NCBI GenBank assembly: GCA_014377905.1
Contig: JACMOQ010000365.1
Coordinates: 1 to 11,459 of the forward strand
DNA length: 11,459 nt
DNA from: Acetobacteraceae bacterium
GTDB lineage: Bacteria > Pseudomonadota > Alphaproteobacteria > Acetobacterales > Acetobacteraceae
Direction: 5' to 3'
The notes beneath the pieces were generated by a model. That model was given only the letters and a program-made list of their open reading frames with translations. It searched no databases and was not told the DNA's origin. A program made the position numbers and the translations under genes. Positions 1-5,883 of the stretch are shown here, in pieces. The first letter of the stretch is position 1. Each line of letters opens with the position of its first letter.

Positions 1-1561
1 CCGCCGCCCAATAAGCGTCGCCGAGATGGGCATTAATTGTCGGATCGCCAGCGTCAAGCTCAATCGCGCGTTCGAGCTTGCTGACCGCGCCGGCAACATC
101 ACCCTGACGAAAGATAACCCAGCCGAGACTGTCGATGATTGCGCCGTCGGTCGGGCGCTGGCTGGCGGCGCGTTCCAGCATCGCCCGCGCGCGCGGCAGG
201 TTGCGGCCCATTTCGGCCCAGGAATAGGCCAAGTAGTTCATCACAAAGGGCTGGTCGGGCGAAAGGTCGAGCGCGCGGAGGAAGTCCTGCTCGGCGCGCG
301 GCCAATCATGCGCGCGTTCCAGTGCGATGCCGCGTTCGTAGAACAAAGGCCAATTATTGCGGGCCGGCACCGGGATCAAGCCGGCCGCACGGTCATAGGC
401 GGCAACCGCCTCGCCAAAGCGCTTTTTAGTACGCAGCATGGTCCCCAGCCGTATCAGTGGCTCGGGGCGGCTGGTATGCTCGCGGGAAATTTGCTCCATC
501 ATCGCCAGCGCGGCATCGGTCTGGCCAGTGCTGTCGAGCAGCAGGGCACGGCGGAAGCGCACCACATCGGCGAGCGGATCATCCGAGCTGACCGGCGCCA
601 GCAATTCCAGGCCACGTTCGGGATGCTTGGTCATCACCGCGATTTCGCTGCCGAGCAAGCGGGCGGCGGTCATGTCGGGGCGGATGTCGAGCGCCAGATG
701 CAGCATGACCTTGGCAAATTCATTGGCGTCCTGCCCGCGCAACGCACCAGCACCAGCGAGATAAACCTCGGCGAGGCCTTCGGTTGCGCGGGTAATCTGG
801 GAACGACCGCCGGGCTTTATGGTTGCCGCCAGCAAGGCTGGCAGCGCCAGGGGCATTTCCTCGTTTCCCTCGGTCATTTGGCGCAGCATAAGTTCGGCAT
901 CGCCAGTCCGGCCTTCTTTGGCCATCCAGCTTGCCAACTGGCGCGCCACCTGCAGATTGCTGCCGCCAGGCTCGGTTTGGGTCAGGCGCAGCAACTTGCT
1001 GCCATCGACGGGCAGACCGCCGACCTCGGCGATGATTAGGGCATGCAGGGCATAAAGCGGCTTGAACTTGGAATTCTCCACCAGCGGACGCAGAATATCG
1101 AGCCCCTCCTGGGGTTTCCCGGCCCCAGTCCGGGTCCAGGCCACCAGCAGCGGGCGCAGAATATCAAACAGTCCCTGGCGCGGCAGAGCGGCAAAGCGGG
1201 CCTCGGCCTGAACCCATTCCCCGCGCTTTGCGGCATCATTGGCCTGCACCAGGATCGCCGCCGGATTCTGCGGCAAACGGGTCGCCAGCATGACGGTTTC
1301 AGGGGTGTTGGCCAACAGATTGGCAAGGAAGGCCTGCTGGCGCAGCTCGGTATTATCCGGATCGAACGACAGCGCGCGGACATAAGCCGGCGCCGAGACC
1401 GTCATATCCTGCTCGGTGGCGGCAAAGCGGGCGATCAGCAACGCGCCGCTGCCATTGACCTCCGCGACGGTGGGCCCGCCCGGGGTAATCTGGGTGGACC
1501 CGCCGGCCGCGCAGGCTGACAGCAACGTTAAGACCAGAAGCAAGGCGCGATGAAGCTGCAT
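1..1561 (-). CDS. TPR-repeat lipoprotein, partial (3' end outside window)
   Basis: The minus-strand frame is open from the ATG at 1561 to the left edge (about 520 codons, no stop), so the C-terminus is missing. The N-terminus is a lipoprotein signal: a short basic part, a hydrophobic run, then a lipobox L-S-A-C with the modified Cys at residue 17. The +2 residue is Ala, which favours outer-membrane sorting. The middle is helical and Ala/Leu-rich. From roughly residue 340 to the edge there are clear tetratricopeptide repeats (for example YERGIALERAHDWPRAEQDF and SLGWVIFRQGDVAGAVSKLE), ending near a HLGDAYW motif typical of alphaproteobacterial TPR proteins. TPRs are protein-binding scaffolds, so a role in envelope assembly is plausible but unproven. 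No strong Shine-Dalgarno precedes 1561. An in-frame ATG at 1612 would add 17 residues before the signal, which is less likely. Lipoprotein and TPR assignment are solid; the exact role is unknown. Confidence 0.85.
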   Translation of the reverse strand, partial: MQLHRALLLVLTLLSACAAGGSTQITPGGPTVAEVNGSGALLIARFAATEQDMTVSAPAYVRALSFDPDNTELRQQAFLANLLANTPETVMLATRLPQNPAAILVQANDAAKRGEWVQAEARFAALPRQGLFDILRPLLVAWTRTGAGKPQEGLDILRPLVENSKFKPLYALHALIIAEVGGLPVDGSKLLRLTQTEPGGSNLQVARQLASWMAKEGRTGDAELMLRQMTEGNEEMPLALPALLAATIKPGGRSQITRATEGLAEVYLAGAGALRGQDANEFAKVMLHLALDIRPDMTAARLLGSEIAVMTKHPERGLELLAPVSSDDPLADVVRFRRALLLDSTGQTDAALAMMEQISREHTSRPEPLIRLGTMLRTKKRFGEAVAAYDRAAGLIPVPARNNWPLFYERGIALERAHDWPRAEQDFLRALDLSPDQPFVMNYLAYSWAEMGRNLPRARAMLERAASQRPTDGAIIDSLGWVIFRQGDVAGAVSKLERAIELDAGDPTINAHLGDAYWAA

Positions 1562-1786
1562 GTGATGGGCCGTGGGGCTGGAATTGGGGCGGGACGGACG
1601 GATGACCCGCATTGGGCAACGTTAACAGCCTCACGCCGGGGGCGCCAGGATCGATCTGAATCATGACCCTCCGGCCATCGCCCGCGTATGCACGTTCATT
1701 CAATCTTTACCGGCACGATGCAGGATCATGGTGCGATCCCGGCCCGACAAAAAAGTCGTGGCGTCCGAGGATCGGGAGAACTGGAC
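1562..1786. other. Gene-poor spacer upstream of the TPR lipoprotein gene
   Basis: With the following weak reading frame, the stretch 1562-1993 has no recognisable gene. This part must carry the promoter of the leftward TPR gene and, if the 67-codon frame is real, a rightward promoter too. I see no convincing sigma-70 boxes. There is a small CGAC-A6-GTCG hairpin around 1745-1758 (4-bp arms). It is AT-richer than the flanking genes. Nothing else is supported. Confidence 0.4.
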
Positions 1787-1990
1787 ATGATCACATCGTC
1801 GTCGCACCGGCCGTTGTCGTTTGAACTTGCGCCGCCCTTCGCAGCCTCTATCCAATTTCCAGATGTCGATAGTGCGGTGCTCCACGCCGAAGGCGTTTGG
1901 GAGCCAACCGCTTCCGCAGCGCGTGCAAGTCTCGAAGCTGCCTGGCCGGATTTCCTCAGCCAATTCTTTGCATCATCCGCCGCGAGCTAA
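1787..1990 (+). CDS. Small hypothetical protein (67 aa), doubtful
   Basis: An ATG at 1787 follows GGAG (1775-1778) at 8 nt spacing and opens 67 codons, ending with TAA at 1988-1990. The stop is only 3 nt from the stop of the convergent M20 gene. The product has no signal peptide or membrane segment. It contains a Phe/Pro-rich N-terminal half and an acidic/aromatic C-terminal part (WPDFLSQFF near the end). I do not recognise the family. Third-position GC is roughly 60 percent, lower than in the neighbouring genes, which argues against a strongly selected gene. Support is the ribosome site plus the tight convergent placement. A longer frame opens at 1688 but lacks a comparable ribosome site. 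It could equally be non-coding spacer. Confidence 0.3.
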   Translation: MITSSSHRPLSFELAPPFAASIQFPDVDSAVLHAEGVWEPTASAARASLEAAWPDFLSQFFASSAAS

Positions 1991-1993
1991 CGA

Positions 1994-3394
1994 TCAACCC
2001 GCCAATTTCCCCAATAACCGCGCATGGCTGCGCAAGCCCTGCTGGAAGCAACGCACCTCGAATTTCTCGTTCGGGCTGTGCACCTGATCGTCATCCAGCC
2101 CGAAGCCCATCAACACAGAATCCATCCCCAACTCGCGGGTAATCGTATCGACCACCGGGATCGACCCGCCACAGCCGATCATCACCGCGGGGCGGCCATA
2201 TTCGTCGGTCAGCGCCGCTTGAGCTGCCTGCATGAAAGGGCTGTCGGTGTTCATCTCCAGGCCGGGGCTGGTGCCGAAGGTGGTGAATTCAAGCTTGGCA
2301 TCGGCCGGCACGCGGGCTTTCATGAAGGCGATAAAGCCCTGCTGCACCGCTTCCGGGTCCTGGCCAGGCACCAGCCGGAACGACACTTTGGCTGACGCCT
2401 CGGCGGCAATCACCGTCTTGGTGCCTGGGCCGCTATATCCGCCCCAAATGCCGCAGATATCCACGGTCGGGCGTGCCCACAGCCGTTCCAGCGCGCCGCG
2501 CCCCGCCTCGCCCACCGGCACCGACAGGCCGATATCGCCGAGAAACTTGCTTTCATCGAAACCCAGGCTCGCCCATTGATTGGCCTTGCCCGCCGAAATA
2601 TCGGTTATCCCGTCATAAAAGCCCGGCACCTGGATGCGGCCCTGGTCGTCAGTCAACTGGCCGAGCGCGCGGGTCAGCGCGTTGATCGGATTAAGCGCGG
2701 AACCGCCATACATGCCGGAATGCAAATCGCGGCTGGCGGCTTTCAAGGTCACTTCCATATAGGTCATGCCGCGCAGGCTGGAGCTGATGGCGGGGGTGTC
2801 GATATCCCACATTCCGGTATCCGAAATGATGCAGATATCGGCTTTCAGTTCGTCGCGATTGGCGATGACAAAGGGCTTGAAGTTGACGCTGCCAGTTTCC
2901 TCCTCGCCTTCGATCAGCGCGGTAATGCGGCACGGCAGACCGCCGGTGGCGTCAAACCAGGCACGGAACGCGCCGAGCCACATGGCAACCTGGCCTTTGT
3001 CATCAACCGCGCCGCGCGCATAAACCCGCGGGCCGTGCGGTCCATCAACGATGGTCGGCTCAAACGGGGGCGAATTCCACAGGCTGAGCGGATCGGCGGG
3101 CTGGACGTCATAGTGCCCGTAATAAAGCAGATGCGGCACCTCACCGCCCCCCAACCGGGCAGCGGGCCCCGGATGGTGGGCGACAATCGCCGGATGGCCG
3201 CCGGTTTCGCGCAGTTTGGCGTCAAACCCCATGTCTTCAAGCTGCTGGCGGGCGAATTCGGCCGCCGCCCGGCAATCGGCGGCATGTTCGGGGGCCGCCC
3301 CGATCGAGGGAATGCGCAACCAGTTAATCCAGCGCTGCTGGGCGGCCGCCATGCCGGCTTCGGCCTGCGCCAGGACTGTGTCAATCTGGGTCAT
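1994..3394 (-). CDS. M20 family metallodipeptidase (CNDP/carnosinase-like)
   Basis: This 466-residue protein is the usual length for two-zinc M20 dipeptidases, which hydrolyse dipeptides in the cytoplasm. Expected residues are present by comparison with the carnosinase family: H94 and D96 in YYGHYDVQPAD, bridging D131 in GAVDDKG, general base E165 and ligand E166 in EGEEETGS, D192 in SDTGMWD, the dimer-interface H225 in RDLHSGMYGG, and the C-terminal ligand H439 in DDQVHSPNEKF. The lid (dimerisation) domain runs from about 205 to 330. No signal peptide is seen. The ATG overlaps the stop of the upstream aldolase as ATGA (3391-3394), and AGAGGA (3401-3406) lies 6 nt upstream, so translation is probably coupled. 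Family assignment is firm. The exact substrate is not determined; some relatives act on N-acylated or beta-linked dipeptides. Confidence 0.93.
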   Translation of the reverse strand: MTQIDTVLAQAEAGMAAAQQRWINWLRIPSIGAAPEHAADCRAAAEFARQQLEDMGFDAKLRETGGHPAIVAHHPGPAARLGGGEVPHLLYYGHYDVQPADPLSLWNSPPFEPTIVDGPHGPRVYARGAVDDKGQVAMWLGAFRAWFDATGGLPCRITALIEGEEETGSVNFKPFVIANRDELKADICIISDTGMWDIDTPAISSSLRGMTYMEVTLKAASRDLHSGMYGGSALNPINALTRALGQLTDDQGRIQVPGFYDGITDISAGKANQWASLGFDESKFLGDIGLSVPVGEAGRGALERLWARPTVDICGIWGGYSGPGTKTVIAAEASAKVSFRLVPGQDPEAVQQGFIAFMKARVPADAKLEFTTFGTSPGLEMNTDSPFMQAAQAALTDEYGRPAVMIGCGGSIPVVDTITRELGMDSVLMGFGLDDDQVHSPNEKFEVRCFQQGLRSHARLLGKLAG

Positions 3395-4044
3395 TTCGGG
3401 TCCTCTTTACGTTTGGCTACTTGGCCATAAGTCAGATAGCGAGTGCGGGCGGCATCGATTTCGGCATCCGTCAGCAAACGCGGCGTGCCGGCGGCGCGCG
3501 CAATAAGGTATTGCTGCGCGAGGGCTTCGAGCCGCAAAGCGGTCAGCAAAGCCGCACGCGGTGTGGCTCCATGGCAGATCATGCCATGATTGGCGAGCAG
3601 AGCCGCGGTGCGCCCGGCAATCGCCTCGGCGGCCGCGCTGGCAAGCGCGGGCGTGCCAAAGGTCAGATAGGGCGCGATCCGGACCTCTGCTCCGCCAAAT
3701 TCGAGCACCGCGTAGTGAAAGGCCGGCAAGGCGAGGCCCAGGCAGGCCAAAGCCGTGGCGTAGGGCGAATGGGTATGCACGACCACCATCGCTTCAGGCG
3801 CGGCGCGGTAAATCGCGGCATGCATCTCCCACTCTGACGATGGCCGCAATTTGCTTTTGCTGCGCCCTTCAAAGGTGGTCTGCACCAGCAGCTTTGGCGA
3901 GACCGTGTCGCCGGCAATGCCGGACGGGGTGATGATCATGCCGCCCTTGACCCGCGCCGAAACATTGCCTGACGCGCCGACATTCATGCCACGGTGGCCA
4001 AGCTCTCTGTAAAGGGCCGCAATGTCGCGTCGCGCAGTGGTCAT
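3391..4044 (-). CDS. Class II aldolase/adducin family protein (L-fuculose-1-phosphate aldolase-like)
   Basis: This 217-residue protein matches FucA-type zinc aldolases in length and layout. Visible features: the phosphate-binding loop GASGNVSAR (23-31), ITPSGI (38-43), the catalytic acid E71 in PSSEWEMH, zinc ligands H90 and H92 in VVHTHSPYATAL and H153 in LLANHG, and the C-terminal segment LTYGQVAKR. These sit a constant two residues from FucA E73, H92, H94 and H155. The family includes sugar-phosphate aldolases, epimerases, decarboxylases and methylthioribulose-phosphate dehydratases, so the substrate is open. The start at 4044 is preferred because AGGAA (4051-4055) is 6 nt upstream; the ATG at 4089 would add 15 residues without homology. 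It overlaps the M20 gene by 4 bp and is divergent from the binding-protein gene. No kinase that would supply a phosphorylated sugar is nearby. Confidence 0.88.
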   Translation of the reverse strand: MTTARRDIAALYRELGHRGMNVGASGNVSARVKGGMIITPSGIAGDTVSPKLLVQTTFEGRSKSKLRPSSEWEMHAAIYRAAPEAMVVVHTHSPYATALACLGLALPAFHYAVLEFGGAEVRIAPYLTFGTPALASAAAEAIAGRTAALLANHGMICHGATPRAALLTALRLEALAQQYLIARAAGTPRLLTDAEIDAARTRYLTYGQVAKRKEDPK

Positions 4045-4050
4045 CTCGGG

Positions 4051-4055
4051 TTCCT
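4051..4055 (-). promoter_or_regulatory. Ribosome binding site fixing the aldolase start
   Basis: AGGAA on the minus strand, 6 nt before the ATG at 4044. The alternative upstream ATG at 4089 has no comparable site, so this decides the start. Confidence 0.6.
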
Positions 4056-4084
4056 GATCGGTGGCGCATATCACCCCCAAGCCC

Positions 4085-4102
4085 GCCATCCGGCAAGATG
4101 GC
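4085..4102. repeat. Inverted repeat in the aldolase/binding-protein divergent region
   Basis: GCCATC (4085-4090) and GATGGC (4097-4102) are perfect 6-bp arms around a 6-nt loop. The element lies between the divergent starts at 4044 and 4177 and could be a regulator half-site pair or a leader hairpin. It overlaps the alternative aldolase ATG at 4089. Function is inferred from position only. Confidence 0.4.
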
Positions 4103-4121
4103 TATTCCCGGCTCCCAGCAT

Positions 4122-4149
4122 TTGCGGCGGGCAGTGATTGGTCTAGCCT
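4122..4149 (+). promoter_or_regulatory. Possible sigma-70 promoter for the substrate-binding protein
   Basis: TTGCGG (4122-4127) and TAGCCT (4144-4149) are separated by 16 bp, and the predicted transcript would start shortly before the ribosome site at 4166. The match to the -10 consensus is poor, so this is only a candidate in a divergent region that must contain a promoter. Confidence 0.22.
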
Positions 4150-4165
4150 CCTCCCAACAAAATGC

Positions 4166-4171
4166 AGGAGG
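4166..4171 (+). promoter_or_regulatory. Strong Shine-Dalgarno that decides the binding-protein start
   Basis: A full AGGAGG lies 5 nt before the ATG at 4177 and only 2 nt before the ATG at 4174. The farther-upstream ATG at 4162 actually precedes the ribosome site. The start at 4177 is therefore the best choice. Confidence 0.75.
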
Positions 4172-4176
4172 CAATG

Positions 4177-5745
4177 ATGTTGCGGAAAAGCGCTCTACTA
4201 AGCAGCATAATATCTGCGTGGATTGCGGTGACACCCGCGCTGGCCGCCGACCTCACGATGGCGGTGCGCACCGAACCCAGCTCGATTGATCCGCATTTCC
4301 ACGTCTATGTCCCCAACGGGGCAACCGCTAAGCATGTTTTCGACGCGCTTATCCTGGCCGGACCGCGCGGCGAACAAATGCCAGGCCTGGCCGATCGCTG
4401 GAAAGTGGTGGCCGACGATGTCTGGGAATTTCATTTGCGCCAGGGCGTGCGCTTTCATGACGGGGTGGCGTTCACCGCCGATGACGTCGCTTTCACCCTG
4501 GCGCGGGCGCCTGTGGTGGCGAACTCGCCGTCGTCCTATTCGCAATATACCAAGCAGGTCGCCTCGGTCGAAGTGGTCAACCCGGAAACCATCCGCATCC
4601 ACACCAAAGGCCCGGCGCCTGGCCTGTTGTGGGATTTGATGCAGATCTCGATCATCGCCCGCCACGCCGCCGAGGGCCGCAGCACCGCCGATTTTAACGC
4701 CGGGCGGGCAGCGATTGGCACCGGCCCCTATCGCTTCGTGTCGTGGCAGCCCGGCGACCGGCTGCGGATGACTGCCAGCCCAGAGTATTGGGGCGGGGTT
4801 GAACCCTGGGCCAACCTCACCATCCGCCCGATCGCCAATGATGGCGCGCGGGTGGCGGCAATGCTCGCCGGCGATGTCGATATGATCGAGGGCGTGCCGG
4901 CATCCGACCGCGCCCGCCTGCTCGCCAATCCCAAGCTCGCGCTGTGGGAAACCGATGCCTTCCGCATCATTTATATCGTGATGGACAGCGCCCGCGATGC
5001 CTCGCCGGGGATCGCAGATGCCGCCGGCAAACCGATGGACAGGAACCCACTGCGCGATGCCAAGGTTCGCCGCGCCATAAACCTCGCGATCAACCGGCCG
5101 GGCTTGATCGATCGGCTGCTGGGCGGACAAGCCCATGCCGCCGGGCAGTATATACCGTCGGATAATCCCGGCGCGAGCCGCAATATCCAGCCCAGCGCCT
5201 ATGACCCCGATGGCGCGAAGCGACTGCTGGCCGAAGCCGGCTGGGCCGACGGTTTCAGCGTCACCATGGCATCATCCAATGACCGTTTTCCGCAGGACGC
5301 CCAGGTGGCGCAGGCGGTCGGGCAGATGCTCGCGCGGATCGGCATCAAGGTGAACGTGACGCCGATGCCGGCCTCGCAATTATTCAGCCGCGGCAGCAAG
5401 CTCGAATTCAGCATGATTCTGTCGGGCTGGGTCGGGAATGGCGATCCAGCGTCTCCGCTGACCGCGCTGATGGCGACATATGATCCCAAAACCGGCATGG
5501 GGCCGTCCAATCGCGGGCGCTGGTCGAATGCCGGGTTTGACGCGGCGCTGGGCGAGGCATTGCGCACGTTGGACGAGCCAAAGCGCAACGCGCTGTTCGG
5601 GCGCGCGGCGGAAATCGCAGTTGGGGACATGGGGGTGATCCCGGTCTATTTCACCATCAATTCCTGGGCAACCCGCAAGGGCTTGCAGTATCAAGGGCGG
5701 GGGGATGAGATGTCTCTGGCGATGGGAGTAAGGCCGGTTAAGTAA
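4177..5745 (+). CDS. ABC transporter substrate-binding protein, family 5 (oligopeptide/DppA type)
   Basis: This 522-residue precursor has a Sec signal peptide: a basic start (MLRKS), a hydrophobic core, and a likely cleavage after TPALA at residue 23. No lipobox is present, so it should be a soluble periplasmic protein. Family 5 hallmarks are in order: the YVPNG segment after the first strand, VWEFHLRQGVRFHDG from residue 82, FTADDVAFTL (99-108), GTGPYRFVSWQPGD, a VRRAINLAINR helix, and YDPDGAKRLLAEAGW in the C-terminal lobe. Such proteins deliver peptides, but some bind opines, nickel, heme or sugars, so the ligand is uncertain. No permease or ATPase genes adjoin, so it either uses a transporter encoded elsewhere or is an orphan receptor. 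Flanking peptidase genes on both sides favour a peptide ligand. It diverges from the aldolase-M20 pair and is probably followed by its own transcription end. Confidence 0.92.
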   Translation: MLRKSALLSSIISAWIAVTPALAADLTMAVRTEPSSIDPHFHVYVPNGATAKHVFDALILAGPRGEQMPGLADRWKVVADDVWEFHLRQGVRFHDGVAFTADDVAFTLARAPVVANSPSSYSQYTKQVASVEVVNPETIRIHTKGPAPGLLWDLMQISIIARHAAEGRSTADFNAGRAAIGTGPYRFVSWQPGDRLRMTASPEYWGGVEPWANLTIRPIANDGARVAAMLAGDVDMIEGVPASDRARLLANPKLALWETDAFRIIYIVMDSARDASPGIADAAGKPMDRNPLRDAKVRRAINLAINRPGLIDRLLGGQAHAAGQYIPSDNPGASRNIQPSAYDPDGAKRLLAEAGWADGFSVTMASSNDRFPQDAQVAQAVGQMLARIGIKVNVTPMPASQLFSRGSKLEFSMILSGWVGNGDPASPLTALMATYDPKTGMGPSNRGRWSNAGFDAALGEALRTLDEPKRNALFGRAAEIAVGDMGVIPVYFTINSWATRKGLQYQGRGDEMSLAMGVRPVK

Positions 5746-5747
5746 TC

Positions 5748-5794
5748 GTTGCCGTTAGCTCGGGACCATGATGAGTTCGCACGCCAACGGCAAC
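5748..5794. repeat. Inverted repeat after the binding-protein stop
   Basis: GTTGCCGTT (5748-5756) and AACGGCAAC (5786-5794) are perfect 9-bp arms around a 29-nt loop, beginning 3 nt after the binding-protein stop codon. Seven T residues follow at 5807-5813, 12 nt beyond the stem. That is too far for a canonical intrinsic terminator, but a transcription-end role is possible. Confidence 0.5.
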
Positions 5795-5806
5795 AAAGTA
5801 GTGAAG

Positions 5807-5838
5807 TTTTTTTGCTTCTTTGTTTTCAAACAAAGAAG
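5807..5838. repeat. T-tract plus 11-bp palindrome, possible dispersed intergenic element
   Basis: CTTCTTTGTTT (5815-5825) and AAACAAAGAAG (5828-5838) are a perfect 11-bp inverted repeat with only TC between them, directly after a T7 run (5807-5813) and a G. On the plus strand the T-run is on the 5' side, and on the minus strand the hairpin is followed by A residues, so it is not a standard intrinsic terminator in either direction. The AT-rich composition stands out from the GC-rich genes. It resembles, from memory, short repeats seen between genes in related alphaproteobacteria; this has not been checked. Confidence 0.6.
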
Positions 5839-5883
5839 ACCTTCCCCTTGACCTAACCGCCTGCCTTCTGCACCTGATGCGAC

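Noticed and set aside
26..1039. Long plus-strand open frame of 337 codons
   Set aside because: It is the codon-aligned antisense of the TPR lipoprotein gene; its product has no recognisable domains, while the minus frame has a lipobox and TPR motifs.
1700..1963. Minus-strand frame with a C-x-x-C motif in the gene-poor stretch
   Set aside because: No ribosome site or family match, and its coordinates overlap the better-supported plus frame. Third-position GC gives no support.
2576..3430. Plus-strand frame of 284 codons
   Set aside because: Antisense to the M20 dipeptidase and the aldolase end; a product of GC-rich codon mirroring without motifs.
4162..4176. ATG at 4162 as start of the binding protein
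   Set aside because: It lies upstream of the AGGAGG at 4166-4171, which serves the ATG at 4177; the extra residues would spoil the signal peptide start.
4198..5136. Minus-strand frame of 312 codons
   Set aside because: Antisense to the clearly recognisable substrate-binding protein.
5807..5838. Classical Rho-independent terminator at the AT-rich palindrome
   Set aside because: The T-run precedes the hairpin on the plus strand, and on the minus strand the hairpin is followed by A residues; neither orientation fits the standard form.
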